The notes: generated by a model from the sequence alone, not told the origin. A stretch of DNA of 64,000 nt from Caulobacter sp. 602-1 (GCF_003931565.1 NZ_RRYI01000006.1:62001-126000), one strand, 5' to 3'. Shown: positions 8,044-16,867, counted from the first letter of the stretch. Numbers and translations are program-made.

Positions 8044-9222
8044 ATGGCGCAATTCGATCCGGCGGTCGCCACGGCCGCCTATCTGGCGCAGCTGCCGCCG
8101 GAGGCGCACGTCAAGGCGCAGCACTACACCCAGGGCGGCCACTGGCTGCTGCTGTGGGGCTTCATCGTCTCGGTGCTGGCGGCCTGGATCATCATCCGCA
8201 CCGGCGTGCTGACCAAGGTCGAGCAAGGCCTCGAGCGCAAGAAGGGGCGGCCGTTCCTGGCCAGCTTCGTGGTCGCCGTCGTCTTTGTCGCCTTCACATG
8301 GCTGCTGGAGCTGCCCTGGTCGGTCTATTCCAACTGGTGGCGGCAGAAGCAGTATGGGCTGACAAGCCAGGCCTTCGGCGGCTGGCTGACCGAGAACCTG
8401 ATGGGCACGGCGATCTCTGTCGTGTTCACCGCGCTGTTTCTGGCGCTGCTGTACGTGCTGATCCGACGGGCGCGGACTCTGTGGTGGCTGTGGGCCGGCG
8501 GGCTTACGGCGGGCTTCATCATCTTCGGCATGTTGATCGCGCCGATCTATGTCGAGCCGCTGTTCAACAAATACACGCCCGCGCCGCCCGGAGCCGTCCG
8601 CGACGAGGTGGTGGCTATGGCCAAGTCGGTCGGCGTCCCGAGCGACAAGATCTTCGTCTACGACGGCTCCAAGCAGTCCAACGCCTATACCGCCAACGTC
8701 TCGGGCCTGGGCGGCTCGGCGCGGGTGGCGATGAGCGACGTGATGTTCAAGAAGGGCGCTGACATCGCCGAGGTGCGCGGCGTCGTCGGTCACGAGATGG
8801 GCCACTACGCCCACCAGCACAGCCTGTGGATCACGGGCGTCTTCTCCGTGCTGGCGGTCATCGCCTTCTTTATCGTCGACCGAACCTTTCCGTGGTTCGC
8901 GCGGGCGCTGAACGCCAAGGGCGTGACCGGAGTCGCCGATCCGGCCGGCCTGCCCGTGCTGGCGGTGATCATGGCCGTGCTGGGCCTGATCGGCGGCCCG
9001 ATCACCAACACCTTGGTCCGCGAGGTCGAGAGCGACGCCGACCGCTACAGCCTGGTGAACTTCAACGAGCCCGACGGCCTGGCCAAGGCGTTGGTCAAGA
9101 CGATCGAGTACCGCGCCGCCACGCCCTCCAAGCTTGAAGAGGTGCTGTTCTATGACCATCCGGCCGTTGGCGTCCGCATCCGCCGCGCCATGGACTGGAA
9201 GGCGACACACCCGAAGCCTTGA
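8044..9222 (+). CDS. M48 family (Ste24-like) membrane metallopeptidase
   Basis: The 392-residue protein has several N-terminal membrane helices and a zinc-protease core with H-E-M-G-H-Y (HExxH; about residues 252-256). The third zinc ligand is the Glu in the downstream L-V-R-E-V-E-S-D-A-D segment. It therefore belongs to the M48A CAAX-protease/Ste24 group, which in bacteria probably serves membrane-protein quality control. The ATG follows a G-rich ribosome-binding site (gaggggga). It is followed by a strong hairpin shared with the convergent ketosynthase gene. The substrate is unknown. Confidence 0.9.
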   Translation: MAQFDPAVATAAYLAQLPPEAHVKAQHYTQGGHWLLLWGFIVSVLAAWIIIRTGVLTKVEQGLERKKGRPFLASFVVAVVFVAFTWLLELPWSVYSNWWRQKQYGLTSQAFGGWLTENLMGTAISVVFTALFLALLYVLIRRARTLWWLWAGGLTAGFIIFGMLIAPIYVEPLFNKYTPAPPGAVRDEVVAMAKSVGVPSDKIFVYDGSKQSNAYTANVSGLGGSARVAMSDVMFKKGADIAEVRGVVGHEMGHYAHQHSLWITGVFSVLAVIAFFIVDRTFPWFARALNAKGVTGVADPAGLPVLAVIMAVLGLIGGPITNTLVREVESDADRYSLVNFNEPDGLAKALVKTIEYRAATPSKLEEVLFYDHPAVGVRIRRAMDWKATHPKP

Positions 9223-9232
9223 GGCGCGAAAA

Positions 9233-9259
9233 AGCCCCGCGCCCTGTGGGCGCGGGGCT
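9233..9259. terminator. Bidirectional hairpin terminator
   Basis: A 12-bp perfect stem (9233-9244 with 9248-9259, loop TGT) rich in GC lies between the convergent M48 peptidase and ketosynthase genes. An A-run precedes it, so the minus-strand transcript ends in U residues after the stem. The plus-strand side has only a weak T-rich tail. Confidence 0.75.
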
Positions 9260-9283
9260 CCATTTCGTTGGGGCTAAGCGCGC

Positions 9284-10399
9284 TCAGCGCTTGCGGACGA
9301 ACACCGTCCCGGCCGAATAGCCGGCGCCGAAGCTGCAGATCAGGCCCGTCTCGCCCGCCGCGAAGTCGTCGTTGGCGGTGTGGAAGGCGATGATCGAGCC
9401 GGCCGAGCTGGTGTTGGCGTACTCGTCGAGAATGATGACGTTCTCGCCCGGCGCGGGATCGCGGCCCAGCACCTTGCGGCCGATCATCTCGTTCATGTTG
9501 ATGTTGGCTTGGTGCAGCCACAGGCGCTTCAGCGTCGCGGGATCGATACCGAGATCCGCCGCGTGTTCGACAATCATCTCGCTGACCATCGGCACGACCT
9601 CGCGGAACACCTTGCGGCCTTCTTGGACGAACAGCTTGTCCTTGGCGCCGATCCCTTCGGGCGCGGCGCGGTTGAGGAAGCCGAAGTTGTTGCGGATGTT
9701 GTTCGAGAACTGGGTCTTCAGGCGCGCGCCCAGGATTTCCCAGCCATCGGTCGCCTGGTCGGCGTTTTCGACGATCACGGCCGTCGCGACGTCGCCGAAG
9801 ATGAAGTGGCTGTCGCGGTCCTTGAAGTTCAGGTGGCCCGAGCAGATCTCCGGATTGACCATCAGCACGGCCTTGGCGCTGCCGGTGGTCACGAAGTCGG
9901 CGGCGGTCTTGATGCCGAAGGTGGCCGACGAGCAGGCCACGTTCATGTCGAAGGCGAAGCCCTCGATCCCCAGAGCCTGCTGGATCTCAATGGCCATGGC
10001 CGGGTAGGGGCGCTGCATGTTCGAGGCGGCGCAGATCACCGCGCCGATCTCGCTGACCGGTTTGCCCCAGCGCTCGATCGCCTGCTTGGCCGCCTCGACC
10101 GCCATCTCGGCCAGGATTGACAGCGCCTCATTCGGTCGCTCGGGGATGACCGGGCGCATGATCTCTGGGTCGACGATTCCCGACTTGTTCATCACGAACC
10201 GCGATTTGATGCCCGAGGCCTTCTCGATGAATTCGGGCGAGGACGGGGCCAGGGCGACCACCTCGCCGGCCGCGATGGCCTCGGCGTTGGCGGCGTTGAA
10301 GCGCTCGACGAAGGTGTTGAAGGCCTCGACCAGCTCGGCGTTCGAAATGGAAAAGGGCGGGGTGTACAGCCCCGTGGCGGCGATGACGGCTTGCGGCAA
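9284..10399 (-). CDS. 3-oxoacyl-ACP synthase III family (FabH-like) ketosynthase
   Basis: The 371-residue condensing enzyme has the KAS III triad: Cys in N-V-A-C-S-S-A-T-F-G (about residue 157), His in W-L-H-Q-A-N-I-N and Asn in E-Y-A-N-T-S-S-A-G. It is longer than ordinary FabH (about 320) because of an N-terminal insertion (residues 20-60). That matches the subgroup typified by Pseudomonas PA3286-like enzymes that condense longer acyl-CoAs with malonyl-ACP. The acyl specificity is inferred. It starts at ATG and stands alone. A 236-base intergenic region separates it from the divergent outer-membrane protein. Confidence 0.88.
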   Translation of the reverse strand: MPQAVIAATGLYTPPFSISNAELVEAFNTFVERFNAANAEAIAAGEVVALAPSSPEFIEKASGIKSRFVMNKSGIVDPEIMRPVIPERPNEALSILAEMAVEAAKQAIERWGKPVSEIGAVICAASNMQRPYPAMAIEIQQALGIEGFAFDMNVACSSATFGIKTAADFVTTGSAKAVLMVNPEICSGHLNFKDRDSHFIFGDVATAVIVENADQATDGWEILGARLKTQFSNNIRNNFGFLNRAAPEGIGAKDKLFVQEGRKVFREVVPMVSEMIVEHAADLGIDPATLKRLWLHQANINMNEMIGRKVLGRDPAPGENVIILDEYANTSSAGSIIAFHTANDDFAAGETGLICSFGAGYSAGTVFVRKR

Positions 10400-10635
10400 G
10401 ACGACGGTCCCGATGATGCGCGCGGACCTCGTCCTTGTTGGGGCGGGTCCGCGTTCTGACGCTTGTTTGACTCGTAGATAGCACGGATGGCGCGGGCGTC
10501 ATCACCGTGGCTTTTAGGTCACGACACGGAATGGCCTCGAACGCGACCGTGAACCGCCGCATGGCCGCCGCGTTATCCGATTAGCAAGAGCTGGCTGAGG
10601 GTGCTGAAGACTACGAGTAGAATTGGAGTACAAGA

Positions 10636-11169
10636 ATGAAGACTCTCATCACCGCTACCCTGATCGCTGGTTCGGTTCTCGCGATCCCGATGTTTGCCCA
10701 AGCCCAGAATTCGACCGAGGTCTATGGTTCTCTGAACTATGGCCAAACTCGGACCCGTGGCGCTGACACCGGCGCTATTCAAGGGCGTGTGGGCGCCAAG
10801 CTTACGCCCAATTTCGGTGTCGAGGCCGAGGCGGCCGGCGGCGTCGACGGCGACAAGGTCTATACCCCGGGCGGTCCGGCCTCGGTGAAGATGGAACACC
10901 AGGTCGCGGGCTACGCTGTCGGCTATCTGCCGGTGACCCCGAATCTCGATCTGCTGGCCCGCGCCGGCTATGGCACGACAAAGTTCAAGACCAACAATCC
11001 GGCCGCCGCGAGCTTCGACGGCAGCCACGACAGTTGGAACTATGGCGTCGGCGCCGAATACAAGTTCGACGACAAGAACGGCCTCCGCGCCGACTGGACC
11101 AAGTCCGAATATACCAAGAGCGATCTGAGCTCGAACACGATGTCGGTGGGCTACGTCCGCCGCTTCTAA
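10636..11169 (+). CDS. Small outer-membrane beta-barrel protein
   Basis: The 177-residue product has a Sec signal peptide (residues 1-23, ending A-Q-A-Q). It has alternating beta-strand segments such as V-E-A-E-A-A-G-G-V-D and S-W-N-Y-G-V-G-A-E-Y-K-F-D, and ends in V-G-Y-V-R-R-F with the C-terminal Phe recognised by the Bam complex. Size and pattern fit the OmpA/Opa-like 8-strand barrel group (OMP_b-brl). A ribosome-binding GGAG precedes the ATG. No ligand or function can be inferred. It is a candidate abundant surface protein. Confidence 0.82.
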   Translation: MKTLITATLIAGSVLAIPMFAQAQNSTEVYGSLNYGQTRTRGADTGAIQGRVGAKLTPNFGVEAEAAGGVDGDKVYTPGGPASVKMEHQVAGYAVGYLPVTPNLDLLARAGYGTTKFKTNNPAAASFDGSHDSWNYGVGAEYKFDDKNGLRADWTKSEYTKSDLSSNTMSVGYVRRF

Positions 11170-11264
11170 GGCCGAGCGGTCCTCTTGACCTGAAGGACGG
11201 CGCGCCTCTCGCGGGGCGCGCCGTTTGCGTTCCGGCGATCTCGTGACGGCTTGACGACGGCCCG

Positions 11265-11696
11265 ATGCTCGGCAATCTGAACGGTAATAAGTTTCGGGGG
11301 GATGCGTCGGTCTTGGACAAGGCGCTGTTGATTCAGCTGGGCGGCTCGATAGCCGCCGTGGCTCTGCTTGTGGCGTTCGCGGCATGGATGGGGGTGGCGA
11401 GAGCGACCCCGCCGCTTGATGCCGAGGCCGCCCGCGCCTTGGTGGCGCTCGAATTTCCCGATCACAAGCCAGACGCTGTCTGGATCGCCGCGGACGGCGC
11501 GGGGGTCATCGCCCGCGAGGGGGACCTGGCGCTGGTGCTCTACCGGCGCGGCGACAGCTATGTCGCCCGCGATCTGCCCTGGAGCGTGATCGCGGGCCTG
11601 AAGCCGACGAACGGACGTCTGCCTGTGCGCCTGGGCGACGCCCGTCCCGTGTTCGCCGTCAATGACGACGTCTGGCCGCCGAAGGAGCTCGCCTGA
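11265..11696 (+). CDS. Membrane-anchored hypothetical protein
   Basis: This is a 143-residue protein with one hydrophobic segment at about residues 24-45 (I-A-A-V-A-L-L-V-A-F-A-A-W) and a short soluble domain. The soluble part includes P-V-R-L-G-D-A-R-P-V-F-A-V-N-D near the C-terminus. I do not recognise the family. The TGA stop overlaps the ATG of the sterol-desaturase-family gene by 1 base, so the two are translationally coupled and may work together in the membrane. The start is uncertain: a TTG sixteen codons downstream is also possible. Confidence 0.6.
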   Translation: MLGNLNGNKFRGDASVLDKALLIQLGGSIAAVALLVAFAAWMGVARATPPLDAEAARALVALEFPDHKPDAVWIAADGAGVIAREGDLALVLYRRGDSYVARDLPWSVIAGLKPTNGRLPVRLGDARPVFAVNDDVWPPKELA

Positions 11697-12613
11697 TGCT
11701 GAAAGCCCCTTTCGACCCCGTCCAGTTGGCTATCCCGTTCTTCGTGCTGGCCATCGTCCTGGAAATCCTGGTCGGCCGCTTCGGCAAGGCAAAGGCCAAC
11801 TACGAAACGCGCGACACGGCCGTCTCGCTGTCGATGGGCTTCGGCAGCACCGTGGCCGGCCTGCTGTTCGGCGGGGTGGTGTTCGCCACGACCGTGTGGG
11901 TCTGGCATCATCGTATTTTCACCATCCCGATGACCGCCGTCTGGGCGTGGGTCGCCGTCTTCCTGCTCGAGGACTTGACCTACTACTGGTTCCACCGCCT
12001 GTCGCATGAGCGGCGCGTCTGGTGGGCCAGCCACGTCAACCACCACACCTCGACCCACTATAACCTGTCGACTGCGCTGCGGCAGACCTGGACCGGCGGG
12101 GTCGCCGGCACCTGGCTGTTGTGGCTGCCGCTGTCGTTCCTCGGCTTCCCGCCGGCCATGGTGGCGATCCAGAAGGGCGTCAGCCTTGTCTACCAGTTCT
12201 GGATCCACACCGAGGCGATCAAGCGCATGCCGCGCTGGTTCGAGGCGGTCTTCAACACGCCCTCGCATCACCGCGTGCACCACGCCCGCAACGCCCGCTA
12301 TCTGGACGCCAACTACGCTGGCATCCTGATCATCTGGGACCGCCTGTTCGGCACCTTCGTGCCCGAGACAGACGAGGAGCCCTGCCGCTACGGGACGGTG
12401 AAGAACCTCGGCAACTTCAACCTGTTTCACAACGTCTTCCACGAGTGGATCGGCATCGGCAAGGACGTGGCGGGTTCCAAGTCGCCTCGCGAAGCCCTGG
12501 GCTACGTGTTCGGTCCGCCCGGCTGGAGCCCCGACGGCTCGCGCGACACTTCCCATACGCTGAAGGCCAAATGGCGGGCGCGGTTGGAGGCGGAAGGCTC
12601 TCCGCCGCAATAA
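11696..12613 (+). CDS. Sterol desaturase / fatty-acid hydroxylase family protein
   Basis: The 305-residue membrane protein carries the diiron histidine clusters of the family: H-R-L-S-H (about 100-104), H-V-N-H-H (about 113-117) and H-R-V-H-H near residue 197. It has several flanking hydrophobic helices. Such enzymes use a di-iron centre and O2 to hydroxylate or desaturate lipids in the membrane. Caulobacter-like bacteria do not make sterols in general, so a fatty acid, carotenoid or hopanoid-type lipid is more likely. It is coupled to the small membrane protein upstream. Confidence 0.88.
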   Translation: MLKAPFDPVQLAIPFFVLAIVLEILVGRFGKAKANYETRDTAVSLSMGFGSTVAGLLFGGVVFATTVWVWHHRIFTIPMTAVWAWVAVFLLEDLTYYWFHRLSHERRVWWASHVNHHTSTHYNLSTALRQTWTGGVAGTWLLWLPLSFLGFPPAMVAIQKGVSLVYQFWIHTEAIKRMPRWFEAVFNTPSHHRVHHARNARYLDANYAGILIIWDRLFGTFVPETDEEPCRYGTVKNLGNFNLFHNVFHEWIGIGKDVAGSKSPREALGYVFGPPGWSPDGSRDTSHTLKAKWRARLEAEGSPPQ

Positions 12614-12683
12614 AGCCTCACTGTGGCGGGCTGATCTGGGGTTGAGTGGCGTTCCTCCCCGAAATTTCGCACGGAGAGCCCTG

Positions 12684-13763
12684 ATGCCCCGGCTTGGCTT
12701 GCTGCTGGCGGCCCTGTTCGTCGTCGTGATGGCCCCGGCCGCGTGGGCTGACGGTCAGGTCCGCGACCTGACGCTCGCGTCCAAGGCCTTCGACGGCGCC
12801 AAGATCGGTCTTGGCGGCGAGCGGCGCGTGAAGGTCTATCTGCCGGACGGCTACGAGACATCCGGGCGGCGTTATCCGGTCGTCTACTACCTGCACAACC
12901 TGTTCGAGGACGAGCGGACAGCGTTCGATCGCGACGGCCTTGGACGATTGCTGGACCAGGCGATCGCGGCTCAGGTCGTTCCGCCGGTCATCGTGGTCGC
13001 GGCCGACTTCAGCACCCCGTTGGGCAGCTCGATCTACACCAGTTCGCCGGTCACCGGCCGCTGGGACGATTTCCTGGCCGTCGAGCTGGTCGGCTGGACC
13101 GACCGGAATTTTCGCACCGTGGCCAAGCGTGAGGCGAGGGGTCTGGCTGGCGATCGGATGGGCGGCTACGGCGCGATCGCCATGGGGATGCGTCACGCCG
13201 ACGTGTTCGGCGCCGTCTATGCGCTGCATCCGGTCGGCGCGGGGCTTGGCTTGCAGCCGATGTGGTCGCGGCCCAATTTCGAGCTCCTGCAGAACGCCAA
13301 GTCGCTGGACGATCTGAAGCGCGACCCGTTCTCGCAACTGTTCACCGCCATTTACCAGGCGCACCTGCCCAATCCGGACAAGCCGCCGCTTTACGCCGAT
13401 CTTCCGGCGCGCAAGGTCGACGGCCGGATCGAGGTTGATGCGGCGATGGCGAGAAAACTGACCGACAGCTTTCTGTTGGATCACCAGGCGCCGCGTTATG
13501 CCGAGAATCTGCGGACTCTGCGCGGTCTGAAGTTCGACTGGGGGCGAGATGACCCCAATCCGGACCACGTCATATCGAATCAGGCTCTTTCGCGCCTGCT
13601 GACGGAATTTGGGGTGCCGCACGAGGCCGAGGAATATGTTGGCGGCTGGGGCGACCGAACCTGGGGCGAGACCGGGCGAGTCTACACCGCCATGCTGCCG
13701 TTCTTCGCGCGCACCCTGGTCACCGACCAGGGGGAGCCTGGCGAACCGTCACGTCGACCGTGA
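12684..13763 (+). CDS. Esterase-D-like secreted protein with altered nucleophile motif
   Basis: The 359-residue protein has a signal peptide (residues 1-23, ending A-W-A-D) and an alpha/beta-hydrolase body of the esterase D/enterobactin-esterase type (V-K-V-Y-L-P-D-G-Y and P-V-V-Y-Y-L-H-N-L). The nucleophile elbow reads G-D-R-M-G-G-Y-G-A where the family normally has G-x-S-M-G-G, so Arg replaces the catalytic Ser. It may therefore be a non-catalytic binding protein or use another residue. Its 3' end overlaps the convergent small secreted-protein gene by 44 bases. I chose the ATG directly before the signal peptide. Confidence 0.75.
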   Translation: MPRLGLLLAALFVVVMAPAAWADGQVRDLTLASKAFDGAKIGLGGERRVKVYLPDGYETSGRRYPVVYYLHNLFEDERTAFDRDGLGRLLDQAIAAQVVPPVIVVAADFSTPLGSSIYTSSPVTGRWDDFLAVELVGWTDRNFRTVAKREARGLAGDRMGGYGAIAMGMRHADVFGAVYALHPVGAGLGLQPMWSRPNFELLQNAKSLDDLKRDPFSQLFTAIYQAHLPNPDKPPLYADLPARKVDGRIEVDAAMARKLTDSFLLDHQAPRYAENLRTLRGLKFDWGRDDPNPDHVISNQALSRLLTEFGVPHEAEEYVGGWGDRTWGETGRVYTAMLPFFARTLVTDQGEPGEPSRRP

Positions 13764-14193
13764 TCCGGCGCACGGCGCCGTCGGGGGAAGCGCCTTGCAG
13801 CACCAGCCGGTCATGACCGACATAGCCGGCGGCGGCTGTGTAGTAGGCCTGGTGGCCGGGCACCTTGTGGGCGTTGCAGGCCGAGCGGGGATTGGCTGGC
13901 GGGAACGCGGCGAAATAAGGTTCGTCCCTTATCGTCGCCAAGCCGTGCGCCGGCGGTTCCAGCAGGGTCAGGGTCGCGCCGGGCTCGTGAACCGAGCAGT
14001 CGGGATCGATGGCGGTGTTGGCCCAGACGCGGATGGGAGTGCTGCCGATGGCGGCCTTGGCGATATGCAGCTTCTGATAGCCGGAGGCCGGTTCGACATG
14101 AGCGACCGTGACCTGGTAGCGCGCCGTTTGCGCGGACACGCCCGTCGCGACCGTGGCGCTGGCGATCGCCAGCATGAACAGCTTGAACCGCAT
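13720..14193 (-). CDS. Small secreted hypothetical protein
   Basis: The 157-residue product has a clear Sec signal (M-R-F-K-L-F-M-L-A-I-A-S-A..., cleaved near V-S-A-Q-T). The mature part is predicted beta-rich, with two cysteines (D-P-D-C-S and R-S-A-C-N) that could form a disulfide, and the motif E-P-P-A-H-G near the middle. P-P-A-H-G-x-A followed by Y-x-P/G-Y-x-G-H-D is reminiscent of Ig-like/cadherin-like bacterial surface repeats, but this is a weak resemblance. It overlaps the esterase-like gene tail-to-tail. Function is unknown. Confidence 0.7.
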   Translation of the reverse strand: MRFKLFMLAIASATVATGVSAQTARYQVTVAHVEPASGYQKLHIAKAAIGSTPIRVWANTAIDPDCSVHEPGATLTLLEPPAHGLATIRDEPYFAAFPPANPRSACNAHKVPGHQAYYTAAAGYVGHDRLVLQGASPDGAVRRITVDVTVRQAPPGR

Positions 14194-14276
14194 GACCGAC
14201 TATCTCCCTGACGTCGATGGCGGAAGGCTGGGCGTGGTTCGTTGCGCCGTGATTGCGGGGCGGAAACGGTTGCGCC

Positions 14277-15272
14277 TCAATCCCGCAGGAGGGGCAGCGA
14301 CAATCCCATCGCCTGGCGGGTCTCCAGCATTTCCCGGCGGAAGCGGAACAGCTCGGCCGGGCGGCCGCCGGTCTCGGCGTCGAGGCGTCCCAGACCCTCG
14401 ACCAGCTCTTCGCGCTCGACGACGCGGCGGAAGTTCTGCTTGTGCAGCGGCACGCCGGCGATGGCCTCGACCGTGCGCTGCAGCGTCGAGAGGGTGAACT
14501 CCTCGGGCGTCAGCTCGAACACCACGGGGCGGTATTTGATCTTGCCGCGCAGGCGCGAGAGGCCCGTCGCCAGGATCCGTCTGTGATCCGAGATCATCGG
14601 CTCGCCCAAGGCCGCCGACAGGGCCTGAGGCTCGGCCGGGTCGTGCCCCTCGGCGCGGGCGACGTCGCGGGCGGCTTCCGGGGCGAGACCGGCTTCGTAG
14701 AGCAGCTCGTAGCGCTCCAGCACACGTTCCTCGTTCCACGGCGCGCCGTCCAGGGCGAAGGCCAGGCGCGCGCGCGACCACTTGGCGGCGTCGTCGGCGG
14801 CCCAGCGTTTCAGGGCCGGGGCGATGGCTTCGTCGAGCAGGGCGGGGCGGCCGTTGCGCCAGTCTTCCCATGGAAAGAAGCGGGTCCACGGAGCCCAGGC
14901 GGTGTCGGGGGCGTCGGTGTCGACCGCCTTGGGCGTCAGGCCCAGATAGCCGACCGAGACCACGCGCGCCGCGCCGGCCCCGACCTCGGCGCGCGGGGCG
15001 TCGCGGCCCTTGTCGCCGAAGGTGTAGAGCTGTTCGACATAGCCCAGCTGAAACCGGGTCTGGGCGGTCACGAAGGCTCGAAGGCCCAGCTCGAAGGTGC
15101 GGTGCGCCTCCGGATCGAACGGACCGAACGGCAGACCCGAGAGCGGCGAGGCGATATCGGTGATCGCGTCATGCGGTCGCACGGTCAGGACGACGGCCTC
15201 GCCGTCGCGGATCGCGACGACCACCGCCGACAGGCCGATGACGACCGAGGTGCTCATGCGGGGGGCGCTCAC
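14277..15272 (-). CDS. Nudix-like regulator (NrtR-type fold, degenerate Nudix box)
   Basis: The 331-residue protein has an N-terminal Nudix-like domain (about 5-170), but the catalytic Nudix box (GX5EX7REUXEEXGU) is not recognisable. The corresponding region reads as F-E-L-G-L-R-A-F-V-T without the Glu cluster. The C-terminal part contains F-T-L-S-T-L-Q-R-T-V-E-A-I-A and K-Q-N-F-R-R-V, which resemble the winged-helix domain of NrtR-type NAD-metabolism regulators. I therefore infer a ligand-sensing transcription factor. The GTG start overlaps the stop of the HD hydrolase upstream (GTGA), so the two are coupled. Confidence 0.72.
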   Translation of the reverse strand: MSAPRMSTSVVIGLSAVVVAIRDGEAVVLTVRPHDAITDIASPLSGLPFGPFDPEAHRTFELGLRAFVTAQTRFQLGYVEQLYTFGDKGRDAPRAEVGAGAARVVSVGYLGLTPKAVDTDAPDTAWAPWTRFFPWEDWRNGRPALLDEAIAPALKRWAADDAAKWSRARLAFALDGAPWNEERVLERYELLYEAGLAPEAARDVARAEGHDPAEPQALSAALGEPMISDHRRILATGLSRLRGKIKYRPVVFELTPEEFTLSTLQRTVEAIAGVPLHKQNFRRVVEREELVEGLGRLDAETGGRPAELFRFRREMLETRQAMGLSLPLLRD

Positions 15273-15913
15273 TCTGTCTCGAACGCCGCGCCCGGAGCAG
15301 ACTCGAAGCCGGCCGCCCGCGATAGCACATGGAAGCGCTGAACGTAGCGGGCCTGAGCCTCGAACGGCGGCTGCGGCGTGATCGTCAAATCGTAGCCAGC
15401 CGGCGGCGCGCCGAAGATCGCCAGGGACTCCGCGTGTTCGAAGCCCGCCAGCTGGGTGGCCTCGAAGAAGGCGCAGGCGCGGTCGGCCTGCTTGATCAGT
15501 TTCTTGATCGGGGCGGGGGTCTTCACGGGCAAGCCGAAGCGGATGTGGATGGCGTCTTCCAGCCTAGCCTCGAAATCCTTGTAGCTCACCCCCAGCGCCG
15601 CCTTGAACGGGCTGATCATGTCGCCAATCACGTATTCGCTGGCGTCATGCAGCAGAGCGGCGAGGCGCCAGCGCGGTTCCAGGTCGGGCTTGATGTGCGC
15701 GGCGATCTCCTCGACCACCAGGCTGTGCTGGGCCACCGAGAAGCCGTGGTCGCCGACGGTCTGGCCATTCCATCGCGCGACGCGGGCGAGGCCGTGGGCG
15801 ATATCCTCGATCTCGATATCCATCGGCGACGGATCGAGCAGGTCGAGCCGACGTCCGGAAAGCATTCTTTGCCAGGCACGGGGCGGTCCGCCCCTATGCA
15901 GCCCTTTGGCCAC
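15269..15913 (-). CDS. HD-domain hydrolase (YfbR-like)
   Basis: The 214-residue soluble protein contains an HD-type metal site: H in V-A-Q-H-S-L, the H-D doublet in A-A-L-L-H-D-A-S-E-Y, and a later Asp in L-I-K-Q-A-D-R-A-C. The arrangement resembles YfbR-type 5'-nucleotidases. A GTG start is used because an AAGGA ribosome-binding site lies 7-8 bases before it; an ATG 16 codons later is the alternative. It is coupled to the Nudix-like regulator downstream, so a nucleotide or NAD(P) metabolic link is plausible but inferred. Confidence 0.75.
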   Translation of the reverse strand: MAKGLHRGGPPRAWQRMLSGRRLDLLDPSPMDIEIEDIAHGLARVARWNGQTVGDHGFSVAQHSLVVEEIAAHIKPDLEPRWRLAALLHDASEYVIGDMISPFKAALGVSYKDFEARLEDAIHIRFGLPVKTPAPIKKLIKQADRACAFFEATQLAGFEHAESLAIFGAPPAGYDLTITPQPPFEAQARYVQRFHVLSRAAGFESAPGAAFETE

Positions 15914-15955
15914 GAGATCGTTCCTTACGGTGAAGGTGGTTGACTGGCCTATCGA

Positions 15956-15969
15956 TTGAGAAAGATCAA
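15956..15969 (+). promoter_or_regulatory. FixK/FNR-type operator upstream of the universal stress protein
   Basis: The sequence is TTGAG-AAAG-ATCAA, matching 9 of 10 positions of the FNR/FixK consensus TTGAT-N4-ATCAA. It lies 49 bases before the ATG of the universal stress protein. In Caulobacter, FixK (under FixLJ) activates low-oxygen genes, so oxygen-limited induction is inferred. Confidence 0.65.
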
Positions 15970-16018
15970 TGTGGCCGTCGTCGTCATCTGTGGAAATGCC
16001 CTTGAAGGGAGTTCGATC

Positions 16019-16831
16019 ATGAGTTGGGCGAGAATCATGGTCCCGCTGGCCGGGACTCCGAACGACAAGGGCGTGTTGACCGCCGCCGCGGCCCTGGCGG
16101 GTGCGTTTCAGGCCGAGCTGGCTTGCGTCCACGCCCCGGCCGACATGGCCGACCTGATGCCGTGGATGGGCGAAGGGTTCATGGGCGGGGTGCAGGTTAC
16201 GGCGCTTGAAAGCCTGAAGGAGGCCGCCCAGGAAGGCGCGCGCGCCTGCGGCAAGCTGGCGGCCGAGACCGGCTATTCGCGCACGCGAGTGATCAGCCTG
16301 GAGTCTCCGGTCTGGGCCGGTCTGGCCATGGAAGGCCGCCTTTCGGACGTCATCGTGTTCGACGACGCCTCGGCGCGCGGCAAGGGGCCGCTGGCGGAAT
16401 CGTTCCAGCAACTGGTGGCTGACGAGCAGCGCCCGACGCTGGTCGCCCGCCCGGGTTTCACGGTCGACGGCGTGGCTCTGGTCGCCTGGGACGGCGGCAA
16501 GGAGGCTAGCCGCGCCGTGCGTACGGCCATGCCGTTGCTGCAGAAAGCCAGCTCGGTGATCGTCGCCGGCGCGCCGAACGCCTCGTCGCGGGCCTTCGAA
16601 CTGGAGCGTCTGGTCGAGTTCTTGGGCGCTCGCGGCGTCAAGGCGACCGTCAAGATTCTGGAGGGGGGCAACGACGCGGCCGGCCTGCTGCTGGGCGCGG
16701 CCAAGGACACCGGCGCGAACCTCCTGGTCGCCGGGGCGTTTGGTCATCCCAGGCTGCAGGAGTTCATTTTCGGGGGCACCACCCGTACGCTGCTGAACAG
16801 CGACGGGCCTTCCCTGTTCCTGTCGCACTAG
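16019..16831 (+). CDS. Universal stress protein family, tandem-domain type
   Basis: This 270-residue protein starts M-S-W-A-R-I-M-V-P-L-A-G. It looks like two fused Usp-like halves: the first about 1-145, the second about 150-270 with V-A-L-V-A-W-D-G-G-K-E-A-S-R-A-V. The last portion contains G-A-F-G-H-P-R-L-Q-E-F-I-F-G-G-T-T-R, matching the ATP-binding G-x2-G-H-x-R-x8-G-G/S-x-T pattern of UspA proteins. The first half lacks that motif. A FixK-type box upstream suggests micro-oxic control. A small protein gene follows after 36 bases and may be in the same operon. Confidence 0.88.
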   Translation: MSWARIMVPLAGTPNDKGVLTAAAALAGAFQAELACVHAPADMADLMPWMGEGFMGGVQVTALESLKEAAQEGARACGKLAAETGYSRTRVISLESPVWAGLAMEGRLSDVIVFDDASARGKGPLAESFQQLVADEQRPTLVARPGFTVDGVALVAWDGGKEASRAVRTAMPLLQKASSVIVAGAPNASSRAFELERLVEFLGARGVKATVKILEGGNDAAGLLLGAAKDTGANLLVAGAFGHPRLQEFIFGGTTRTLLNSDGPSLFLSH

Positions 16832-16867
16832 GACGCTGAAATTTTCTCAGAAGAAAGGAGACCTCGA

